Shown here in pieces: positions 40,801-52,800 of a DNA stretch of 64,000 nt. The DNA is from Gnetum montanum. Its lineage: Eukaryota; Streptophyta; Gnetopsida; Gnetales; Gnetaceae. Position numbers and translations under genes: made by a program. Where the stretch lies: assembly GCA_015680685.1 (NCBI GenBank), contig MNCI01004181.1:403298-467297 (forward strand), written 5' to 3'. The notes under the pieces are model-generated. The model was not told where the DNA came from. It saw nothing but the letters and a program-made list of their open reading frames with translations, and did no database searches. Every line of letters starts with the position of its first letter. The first letter of the stretch is position 1.

Positions 40801-43800
40801 AGGGGGGGGGGGGGGGGGGGGGGGAGGGGGGGGGGTGGCACCATCCCCCCCCACTCTATTAGGTGTCAATTCTTCAAGGGAGTCCCATGTCGTACATGTT
40901 AGAAATTGTGTCTTCAAGGGAGTCCCATGTCGTACATGTTAGAAATTGTGGGAGCATAGCATCGGAAGGGGGTTTTCCAGTCTCCCTTGATTCAGCCAAG
41001 GTTAGAAGACTGCTGGGCCTAGTGTCCCAATTAAAGAAGACACAAAGAGAGTTGACCTAGGGGTCCAAAGGACCATCCACAAAGTCTACCAGAAATGCTC
41101 TTCAGGTAGACCATGAGGATTGTCTCATGGAACTCCAAGGGGCAAGGTGCCCCCTTCAAATGCAATACCCTCAAAGAAATTGTTCGTTGAGAATGCTATG
41201 ATATTGTTTGTTTACAAGAGACGAAGTTGCAACATCGCAAAGGTTATTGGCTATGCTGGCCAGGTTGGCACACTCATTGTGTGGGTTGCCAAGGGAAAGC
41301 TAGGGGTTTGGCATTGCTATCTCATTGGCCTTTGGATGTGGTGGACAATTCCGATTAGTATCTTCATTCGTCTGCATCAAACAAGAATCTGAGTCATGAA
41401 TTTCTATGTGCCTCAACAGTAGGAGGAGTGACTATAGGAGCTATAGAGGATTGTTCCCCTGATCCCTAACAGAGGGAGGTGGATCTTGGTTGGGAATTTC
41501 AACTAGAGGCTTTACACCTGGGAGAAGTCCGATGGAGGCTTGCATGATCTGCTTGGTGCTCAGCTTTTCTTACACTTTCTCGAAACCCATGGGTTGGTCA
41601 ATATGGATGTTATGGGATGCTAGTTCACGTGGAGCAATTGTAGGAGAGGCAAAGCCTGGGTTTTGACCAGGACTGACAAAGTTTGGGTGGATTTGGGTTT
41701 ACTTCTGGATCGGGGGTGGTTGTTATGGGGCAAGAGCATGTGACTTTTGACCATCGGCCACTATTATGGCAAATTGGACCCCTAGAGAAGGGAAGAGGGG
41801 GCCAACCCATTACAGATTTGAGAGGTTTTGGTTGACCAAAACATGGTTGAAGTTGTTGGTGGAGGATATTTGGAAAGGTTACCTTGCTGCTTTCAACCCC
41901 CGAGAATTGTTGAAGTAGGGTTTGACCATGCTCAAACACAGTATTAGACAGTTGTAGTCTAAGGACAACTATTCATTTAGATCGTGCCAAGGGGAGCTTT
42001 GGAGACAATTAGCGACAATCCAAGAGAGGCAGGAATGAGGTCAAGACCTGGAGGACATTGAAGGGGAGGTGCTGGTAGTGTTGTAGAATCTAGATAGGGA
42101 GGAGGAAAACTAGTAGGGCATCTTGGCTTAGGGAGGGGGATCGGAATTCTCGGTTCTTTTTTGTAGTTGCCAGGTTGGCATGGAGCTCCAAGTAGATCCA
42201 TTGCATCACAATGGTTGGCAATAAGGTGGAAGAAAGGGAGGAGGTTACTTAAGCATTGTTGGATTATTGGTTGGGAATTTGGCAGCAAAAGTAGACCTTA
42301 CCTCATTCTATCAATATTGGCCAAGTTCTAACTGAGGCCAACAATGAGCGATTGTTGGCACCCTTCACAAGGGGGAAGCTTGGGATAGCTCTTGGTTCAA
42401 TGAAGGGGGGGATAGGCACCTGTTTTCGATGGGTGGCCTGTGGAATTTTTTTCAGGCTTTCATCGATGTGTTGGCGGATAACCTATTGGATGCTTTTAAC
42501 ACTGCTATTTTGGGGAGAGGTTCAATGGGAAATTAATTGTTCTCAGCTGGTCCTCATTCCCAAAAAGGCTAATCCTTCGACTTTGGCGGATTTCCAACCC
42601 ATTGGGGTGTGCAACACTCTCCTTCACTTGTTCACTAAAATGTTGGTGGCTCACATGGGGCCCTTGATGCCATATCTAGTGAGGGAACAACAGGCACGTT
42701 TCGTGAAGGTAAGGCACATTCAAGACCAAATTATTCTGGTGTAGGAGGTGCTGCATTTGCTATGGGCAAATAGGTATCTAGGTATGTGCCTAAAACTAGA
42801 TATTACAAAGGCTTGTGATACTGTTTCTTAGCATGTCCTTTAGGAGGTTATGTTGTGTAAGGGGTTTCACCCCCATTTTGTGGACCTATGCCTTCATATT
42901 CAAGCGTATGGGGCCTTCTCTTTGGATTTGGAGGGGAGGTTGTGGGGGTTCGCTTCGACTGGATGAGGGTTACATCAAGGTGACCCTCTTTCGTCGTTTC
43001 TCTTCATCCTAGTGATGGATGCCATGCAGGCGTATTGTACAGTTGAAGGGGTTAGAGGCCTCAATATTGGAGGTGTGCATTGTCTTGTGGAACATTATGC
43101 AGACAACACCATTTTGTTTTCTTGGGCGACGATGTCTCAAGCATATGCAATCAACAAGGCTCTTCAGCAAATGGGGGAGGAGCTTGGATTGGAAATCAAT
43201 CGAGATAAGTTTGCGGTTCACCTACTGCGCATAGGCATGGGTGTTCAGAGTCAAATTATTTAGATGTTGTGCATCTTGCTTGGCTCCACAACTGACAGTT
43301 ATCTTGGGCTCCCCTTGCATGATTGGCATAGAAGGAAAGTGTGGGGAGGTTTGATTCAACATATTCAAGAGCAGGTGGGGCATTGGACGACTCGATTTTT
43401 ATCTCAGGCTAGGAGGGTTCTTTGGGTTACCTCGGTGTTGTTTGCAATTGAGTATTACACTGCTACGGTGACCTTTCCTTTGGCAGATATTATTGAGTAG
43501 GTTGACCAACTCATCTAGGACTTTACATGGTCAAGGGGTAAAGGGGGTCATCAAATACACCTAGTTAGTTGGGCTACAGTTGCTCGACCAAAGAATGCTA
43601 GGGGGCTTGGAATATTGCGGTTCCGAGATATGCTTGCTATGGGGCATTAGGTGCTCCTTAATCGCTAGTTGCAACAAGATTCTTCCCCTACCCAAAGGGT
43701 TGCCCTCATGCAGTGAAACTATCAACCTTGGGAGGATGCAATGTAGGTTTCAAAAATTTGGTAGGCTTTATGCTCGCATGTGCGGGTGGTTGCACCGGCA

Positions 43801-46800
43801 AGTCTTTTAAACATGGCACCTACTCTCCTAATACGGAATAAATACCCTACAATTCAGGGGTGGCGGCACATGTGGAAGGGGCAACTCCCCGAAAAAATTA
43901 AGGCATTTGTGTGGTTGGCCCATCATTCCACCTTGCCCATGTAAAGTGACTTATGGCGGCATGCAGTTGGTGTTGCTACCACGTGTACATATTGCATGGC
44001 GGAGGTGGAGACGATGGTGCACTTTGCTCAAGATTGCCCTTTTTCTCGATAGGTGTGGCAGGCAACCAATTTACCTACAATGACATGTTTCAGCAAGGAT
44101 TCTCATGCATCAGCAATTTTGTGGGCTTTGTGGCATGCGTGTAATTTCCTTGTTTTTTGGGGCTGTCGCTGCCGCCACTTGCGCAGATTGCTGCTATGGG
44201 AATTCGACTATGGAGAGAGGCTAAGGTGGTCATGGGGGTCACGCCAAACTTTGAACTGCCATGCAATGAGTATCAGGAGAATCCGGTGCTGTGGTGCCTA
44301 GTTACAAGGGTGGGGTGGGTGGAGGTGGTGCCTCAGCTACGAGGGGATCTCGGTTTGGAAGATGGTGCATTCTACACCAATTGGATGGATGACCGTATTG
44401 TATTTCAGGGAGTGCACATCAACCTGATGGAGGGGGCCATTGCACAGTATCTTTAGGTGCCAGCTTTGGAGGAGGAAGTCGCTTTACGCGGAAGGGGGTT
44501 GTAGGACCTACAAGAGATTTTCCTGTGGCCTATCTCAAAAACAAGGAGTGGCCAGGTGCCAAAATCGACACTTGAGTCACTATGGCAGGATGTGATGATC
44601 ATGGTGGATCAATTTTTCATGCATTCAGGTAATGCTTGGAAGTTGTTGGGGGTACATTTCAATCTCATGCGTTGCTTGCATAGGGGATGTATGATGAATT
44701 TGCCCCAGTTCTTCCTTGCTGTGTTGCGTAGGCAAAGGTGGGGTACTTATTTGGGGTTGATTCTGGCCTTGTGGCGAGCAGCCAGGGGTTGGCGTGGGGG
44801 GTATGGTGGTCCACCATTTGGGTGAAGGTCAGGCTATGTTTTGCCGGCAATCGTGGACCTATCTTCTAAGTCATGGGGGTATTCGGGGGTGCGTCAAGGG
44901 TGAGCCGAGGGATGAGTTGAGGGGTGGGCCCTACCACCCCCATGAGTAGCAAGGTGATAAGGACGCTACAGTGCCTCCAGAGGAAGATGCAGATTTGAGG
45001 GGTGGGGGTTGGGTTCTGCTGTTGGCGACATTAGTGTCTAAGGCTATGGCACATGCGAGGGAAGAGAAGCAGGTGCTTTGGGAGGCAAAGTGGCGTTGTA
45101 GGAAGGAGGAGTTTCAGCGGGAGCTAGAGAGGTTGGAACAATGGCAAGTTGAGGCCACCAAGGAGGAAGGGATCCATTGGGATCTAGCATAGGCAATGAC
45201 GATGCAAGCTTTAGGGGCAAACCTCCAATAGCACATCAAGGAGGAGTTGATGGAGGAGGCACTCCAGGAGGCCCAAGAGCGGGAGGCTATGACAGGACAA
45301 GCTCAGGAGAAACAAGACATGGCCTAGATCCAAATGGGGTGAGGGCTTGGCTGAGGCAAAGGTGATGCCCCTATGTTATGGACATTGGCCACAATGCGTT
45401 GTGGATGATGTTGCGAAGGCACATCCGGTGGTAGGGGAAGGAGTTGCACCTCAACGAAAAAGAAGATGCAACGGAATGCACAAGGAAGGCGGAAGCATTC
45501 AAGAACTTTCAGTAGGAAGTGGTGTTCATGGATACAAAATAGCACAAAGCTGTTTTGGATGCTATCTAGCTAGGAACAAAACATTTGCCCCTGCCCTAGG
45601 CTTCCATATCATTTATAAGCAGGTCGGGACTAATAGGGTCCACATGGTAGTGCCCTTTGCTTTTGTATTTTGTCCTTTTGTCTGTCCTTTTGCTAATTGG
45701 GACTTGAAGAAGGTGATAGGCCGCCTAATTTCCTTTTTAGGGAGGACTAAGGTGGGTATGTGGACCCCTTGTTTTGGAGATGTTTATTATATTCAATTAT
45801 TGTTTGATTCGTCAAGGGTATGCTCGAGGGTTGAGGGGAGAGGCCTCCCTTCATTTTTTGGGGAAACTATTTCATCCTTGTAATATTTTGTAAATGTGTG
45901 TTCTAATTAATATAGCCCAATTTTTTTCCCAACAAAAATTTAGTATATACTCTATTTGCATGTATTGCTTTTCTAGAACTTAGCTTTATTAACCCCATTT
46001 ATTTCTTCTTCTAATGTAAGTTATGGCACCTCTAAGTTTGTAAAACTAGTTTCTTGACTCACTTCATGATGAAAAATATTTTTATATAATATTTAAATGA
46101 AAATAGAAGATTGCTACTTGTGGAGATGATGTTATGAAATAATTTCCAAAAATTTCTTAGAACTTGTTTTACCATCTTCAACATATTCTCTTGTCTTTTC
46201 TGCCATAAATTGTCTATCTTTTTATGAGACAAACTGCTATAGCAACTAATCATGTCATTATTTCTATACCATTTGAAGGCTTGTAAACGTTTTGCATCCA
46301 ACGATTACCGTTTTTTTCACCCAAGGAATTTTATGGGTAGCAACTTTATGTGCAGCATCCAGTAATATATCTTTTAATTTTGCATTACGCTTCCTCCTTA
46401 AAATTAATTTTGTATGCTCCTTTATGGTTTACAGTAATTCACTAAACCCTTCTTTGATATTTACTATGATGATAAAAGCTTCACTTAATGCAAAATTCTA
46501 GGTGATAATATCGTGATTCAACCCATTCATCTCCAACTTGAAAATTCAAGATATCTATGCCATTTTGAGGAGTGGTCAAAAAGAAATCAACACACAAACA
46601 TTTTCCCTATCTATCAAAAATAAGACAAGATCGATTGGAAAAATTGTTCAGTCCATTCAAAATGATCAAATATAATCCTTGCCCCATTGTGATAAGTGCT
46701 TTACTATCTAATTTATTTCTGTATCCTATGAGAATCTCTGCGGACATTTCTGATCTGATTATTATCTTGCATGTCTACCATCCTTCATTATCTTGCTCGC

Positions 46801-49800
46801 GTAAAATCTCAACTTCTTTTGAACCATTCCTTACATTGAAATCACCAAGTATATAGACTTTTCCATTCATGCTAAATTCTGCTACATCAATTCCAAAGGA
46901 TTGAAAGGAATATTGTTTTAATTATACAAACCTTTCAGAATATGTTGCATTTCTTAAATACAAATGGTAAAAGCAAAGAAAAACACAAAATTTATCAGCA
47001 TTTTCTACTTTGATTATTTTATCAAGATCTCTTTTGAGAAAAATAGAGGTAAAGGCTTGTAACGATGTTGTTTTTACCATAATTTTGACAAAGCCAGCTA
47101 TATCAAGATCTTCAAATTCCTCTCCCCAACTTTATGCAAATTCCCAAAAAAAAAAAGGGGAGAGAGATGTTTTTAAAAAAAGCAATACCATATAATACTG
47201 TAATTTTATCTACAAGCCTTCCTTCAATATTCAAAAAGCCACATGCAATGGTGCGATTTCCTATGCTTTAAGGGCCTTCTCTCTGGACACCATATTTTGA
47301 CGATTCAAAAATGGAACTTTTCTTTCTTCTTGAATTGTTTTGACCTTCTTCCATTTCTTGAGCGCCCTCCTTTCGTGTTAACTCTTTGTTCGACCAAAGT
47401 TTTTATCATTTCAAGTGGCTTTTATGTTTTCATACATGATCTCTTATATCATATTTTCTGAATTTAGCTGTAATTTGTGTAAGCTGCTCTCCTGTTTGTC
47501 CTACCCTCTATGTCAACAAAATCTTAGTTTGTCATGTTCATACCTTTTTTAAAAAGTCTGAACCAACAAATTTGAGATTTTCCTATTTATTCTCTGCAAG
47601 ACCAATAATGTGAATACTCACCACTTTTCCCCTTTTCTTCATTTCTTAAAACAGAGCTTTGGAAAATACAGAAACTGTCAACCATACAATGGCCAATGCT
47701 CCAGAAACATAAGGGAACTCGCAGCAGTATTACTAATAGATAATGTTAGGCAATGCATGAAAATGTGTATTCTAAGATCCTTTAGCATGAACCTAAATGA
47801 GATTGATAATGCCAATCGATGCAATGAACGCTACAATAACTTAGCCAGTCCATAGGCAAATACTATGAGCACCTAGCTCAATGGTGAACATACCCACACT
47901 AAGTAGCATCCACAAGTGCAAGGTTCAACCATATACAATTAACATCCTACCGATAAAAAGAACAATTTTGTCATCTTTAGCCAAACCACTGGAAAGGTAG
48001 TTTCTGTTTCTCGAGGAAAAGATAAAAGGAAGGAAATATAAATCAATAGGCAACTCTTTAACACTAAACCATCATACTCTTTGCACTTTTGACAGTGAAT
48101 TTCTAGGGTATGGAAGCTATCTCCCAAACACCACATTGAAATCGAACAATGCTATAGAATTTTGCAAACTCACAAACTATACCAGTCTATGATGAAATCA
48201 TCAACCATAAAGAAGGTAGAGAATAAATGACAGTTTTATGTTATCCCCTGCTATTACTCAGTAATACAAAGGCTAGTATAAAAAACTCACAGTTTTTGCA
48301 GGCGCATTGACACCCATTGCAAACGTCTCTGTTGAAAATAGCACCTGTAATAAAAGGACCATGAAACCGTGCTAAATCAAAAGTAGTCATATGCATTTGA
48401 AGAAAAACATATAGATATTTAGCTCAACGGTAAATGATTTACAACTATTTAGATGTTAATGTTTGTAAAATCAAATTCAGGTTGTATGCGACCTTACTAT
48501 ATAACAGAAAAATGTAAATTTAAGTATACTTGTAAACTGGAACATTAACATAAGCATAGTAAATTGTCTAACAAAAATTATTCCACAAAATCCTGAGTAG
48601 GGACTGTTGTGACTACATAGTGCGAATCATTAGGCATACATCATACAGGAAAATATGACAGATTTTCTCCAAAAATAGAAGGATGACGCCCATATATTGT
48701 AAATCACATATTTTTCTTGAGCACAAAAGGTTACACAAACAACCTCAACACCTGAAGCATCTTTTTAGTAGTAAACTTGATTACCCAGAATTTTATGCTT
48801 AAACATTAACATCTATGACTCCTGGAGGGCTATATGGCTTTCATTACCAGTTCTGCAAACAAGGTGGCCAATAATTGGAGGTACACTATTGTTATACTTA
48901 AAAAAGCTTTCATTATAACAATTTGTAATTTTAAGTTGTGTTTCTATGTTTCTCTCTTGGTCATAGATTAAGTATGCAGGTCAAATCAAGGATCACCTAG
49001 AATCGTGTAATTAAGAAATGATTTTTTTGAGTAAATTTCGGGAGTATATTGTCAACAAACTATGTACAGTGAAGAAAAGTCATCAAGGGAGAGACCCCCA
49101 CCACACCTTACAAATCAAAAACAAGGGTGCTTGTTCACCACAAACAAAACCCCATGGCCATGGATCACATTGAGCCGGAATCACCGTGAGACAAAAATAG
49201 GTCCCATGGTGGACCTTTCGAAACAGACAAAAGCAAGTACCAAACATCCCGGCCACTAGTCCAGACCCTCGAACCAGCCTGACCACAGACTGAAACCAAA
49301 CAAAACATAAAACACAAAACACAAAAACCAAAACACAATGTGACATCTGCAAACCCCCTAAAGGTGTCAGGGCAGATGCCCACACTTACAATTAGGCCTC
49401 AATTGTGAGCGCAACATATCAAGCTGCGCACAATGCTCTTTGGTATCAATGAAGGCAGCCGTTTGTTGAAAGAGTTTAAAAGCTTCAGCCTTCCTGGCCT
49501 GTGTAGCAGTAGTACCTATACCATCAAGATGCAACTTCATGGAGGCCAGCTGAATGTGTTGGTGCAACTCTGACCAAGTCGCATTACGATGAATGTGCAT
49601 GCAAACATAAGGGCACTTCCCTTCCCACAGCTAAGTGGTAGTGTTCTGCTCATGGGCCCACTTCAGCTGTCATTGTCGCTCTTCATCTTCCCAACACTCA
49701 TTCTCTCTATGTTCCTCAACTTCCCATTCCAGTGCCTTCTGCTGCAACTCGTCATGTTGAATCTCCTCCTTAAGTTCTTTGCTGAGTTGGTCTTCCAAAG

Positions 49801-52800
49801 CCGCCTTAGCCACCGCCACTTGCTGTTGACGAAGCTCATCCACCGTTTCCCAATGGCGGAGCCACAGCTCATCCAACTGCCATTGGAAAATCTCCTCTCT
49901 CACGGCCCACTTTGCCTCCCACATCTTGTGCTCCTCAGCGCATGCCTCAAGTGCAACCTCCTCTCTCACCTAAGCGATTTGTGGGCGCAACACCAACAAA
50001 CCCTCCCTCGGCTCAGTTGTTTCCACCTCAGTCATCAGCCCTTTCGAAGCCATGAGCACCAACACAACACAATCTAGTGGAATCCCCACCATCACACCAA
50101 TCTCTGGCCTCCTCCATTTGCTATAGACGAAGTGGCAAAACCCCACATTGCACGGCATGGGAAGTGGCCTAGCAACCCTCCACAGGATGAGTATTAGGCC
50201 CGAGTGCCACCCTAGCCAACAATGCTACAACAATGCCAAAAAAAACCCTGGCATGTTAACCTCCCTCCCCATCCTAAGACACTTAAGCAGAGCAAAGTGC
50301 ACACCCTACAATGTCCAAACATTTCCTGTTTGAACAAAGGTATATTCAACCAAATCTACAATTGATTGCCACAGATTAGGTAGGGCAAACTTAGGCACCT
50401 AATTGCTAGCAATCCACGACATCAGACCATCAAAGAAAATCTGCATGTCCTGTAGTCCCCACAACATAGGAATCACTACCTCACCCGATGCCGGCACACC
50501 CAAAACCCCTGCCAATGCTTCTTCCATGAGATCAATCCTGACCCCACAAAATGTAGTGGAATTATCCTACAAGTTGGCAAAGAATTCATCATCTGGCAGT
50601 GCCAAATCCCCCATCAGCCAAGGCAGAAAACCATCCCATCCAACACACTTGACCAGATCCCATAGCTCCATTTTGGCCTGAAATCACTCATATCAAAGTT
50701 CGAAAGTTGGCGTCACTCCTATGCTGACAATTGCCTGCCACCACAATCTCACGCCCTCCACAGCAACGTGTGCCAGTGGTGAAAGTGGCACTTGTTGGAA
50801 AATCAACCGATTTCGTGCATGCCATAAGCTCCAAAGTATGGTAGTGGCCTTTGAGTCACCATTTAAAGTAGCAGGGAGGGTGATTATGGCTGCCCACCAC
50901 ATCACCCAACTAAAAGGGCATTCAAATGCAAAATGGTGCCACGTTTCTGTTGTCTAATTGCATGACGGACACGTCTCCTCAACTGTTAAGCCTCTACATC
51001 TCAACTCTAGATGCACCAAGATGGCCGCATGATTTATTAACCATAGAAAAACCCTTAAGCTCCATCCAACTCCTACCAAGAAAAAAGTTTAAGTAATTTC
51101 CAATTATGCTCTACAGTGAGAACCCTCTACACCAAGATCGAAAGCAACCACCTCTCCCGCCTTTGCCAGATATCTACCCAATAGGATTGGAATTCTTGTG
51201 TGATGTCTAGAATTTGCTCCAGCACCTATCCCTACCTAATCAAGTTTGGCACCTTCTTACCCCAATAGTTTGCCTGTGCTGCAACAAAGAAAAATTGGGT
51301 CAGGTGATCCCCATCCTTTAGCCACTTGTTCCTCAAGCACTACCTCCAGTGCTCCGATTCTTTCTTATCCAGCTGCTGGAGCTTGATAAGGAGGGTTTGC
51401 TCTTCCTAAGCCAAAGACTCCACCACCTCTTGTCTCACTTGAACCCACAAGAGTTGTTGTTGCAACATCCCCCAATGTAATCGAAAAGTATATTTCTCCT
51501 CTTGCCAACATGACTAAATTTCTTTCTTTAGGAGTTTGAGGCCATTGGCAAGGAATTCATGTGGATCACTCATAGAGGGGTCTTGGCCCCAAATGGCCAT
51601 CACCAAAGGCCATAACCAAGGCTTCATGAGCCATGCTCTCTCCAAATGGAAATGTGACACTAGAGGATACGATTCCCCCCCAATTTGATAGATCAATGAC
51701 TGATGATCTGAAGTCTACCTTTCTATCCCTATGACCCACACATCCTTCCTTAGCAGGATGGGTGACCCAACCCAAACCCGGTTAATCTGGGACATCACTC
51801 TGGCACTACCTTGCCAACAATTACTCCATTTATAACAGCAATTAGCAATCTCCAAATCCACCAAGTCATGTTGGTGCAGGAACTACAAGAAATGCTCAGC
51901 CTCAGCTAGCATCGTGCAATCATCACCTATCTTCTTCCAACCATGCAGGCTTTGATTAAAATCCCCCACAAACAGCCAATGTTGCCTGTTAGGAATTAAC
52001 ATTGCAACCCTCTTTAGCTCATTGAGGTGTTTCTCCCACTCCTGCTCCCCATAGAAGTTTGTGAGCTAGTAACTGGGAGACGGTAAATGAATGGTAATGC
52101 TCTAGTCCAATGCATCCATCAAGTAGAAATTCAGCTTAGACATCACAGCTAAGCCACTAGCCCTTCTTTGGCATGCCACTTGGTGAACATACCATCCATC
52201 CCATTGCAGAAAACCAAATTCCCATTGTTGTAGCTTTGTCTCTTACATGAACACAACATTGCACCTATCCCTTTGTACAATCTCCTTCAAGGCATGTCAT
52301 TTAGAGGGGGTGCCCTACCCCCTACAATTCAAAGTCATGATCTTCATTGTCTACCAGTTGATCTTTTTCGGTAGACCTCTTCTAGGGTCATCTAAATGCC
52401 TATATCAATTTCCAACTGAGTTTGTCGATTGTGCACCAACAGCATGGACAGTCGGCCAACCTTCCCAATCTCCATCGACACCATGAACCCCACACCACAG
52501 TCAACATTAGACTATGACATCTCCCCCACGCCAGGTTTGGATAATCCCTTAACCACAGAAACATAGTCCCCAAGGGGAGGCAGTTCCTTTCCCTGTAAAG
52601 ATGGCTCCAAAGGCATGGCAAACCCATCCTCAGGACCAAAGCTAACCAGCATGCTAGCCACCTCACCCGAATTTGGTTCCACCTTATTCGAACCCACCAC
52701 ATCCAATGCCACCTTTCTCGATGATGGACCCACCACATTCCTAGGCAACCGAGAAACCCCTCTAGGCATTTTTGGCCTTATGATAGGTTGCACATAGGAC

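Larger units (their letters stand above)
39756..41060 (+). pseudogene. LINE E ORF1 (gag-like)
   Basis: [72 protein letters not shown], then a knuckle remnant ([11 protein letters not shown]) in which the expected Cys residues are replaced. A Gly/Pro-rich linker, a GA/G simple repeat and a 40-bp tandem duplication follow. It matches ORF1 of copies D and G. Confidence 0.72.
39461..45937 (+). mobile_element. LINE copy E, full length, 15-bp target-site duplication
   Basis: 6477 bp bounded by ATTTAGTATATACTC at 39446-39460 and 45938-45952. Parts in order: 5' leader, ORF1 (39756-41060), endonuclease (41110-41900), reverse transcriptase (42340-43300), connector, zf-RVT (43860-44060), a conserved downstream region (44157-44825), a coiled-coil module (44971-45330), a tail motif (45460-45570) and a 3' UTR ending in a short A-run. 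It lies in the 9.2-kb SKI2 intron, antisense to the gene. It contains many TAG stops, the RT box is YADN, and the ORF1 zinc knuckle has lost its cysteines, so it is inactive. Confidence 0.87.

Noticed and set aside
48418-48500. tRNA-like segment (TAGCTCAACGGTAAA) in the 9.2-kb intron
   Set aside because: Box A-like only; the box B position is AT-rich without GGTTC, so it was not called a SINE.
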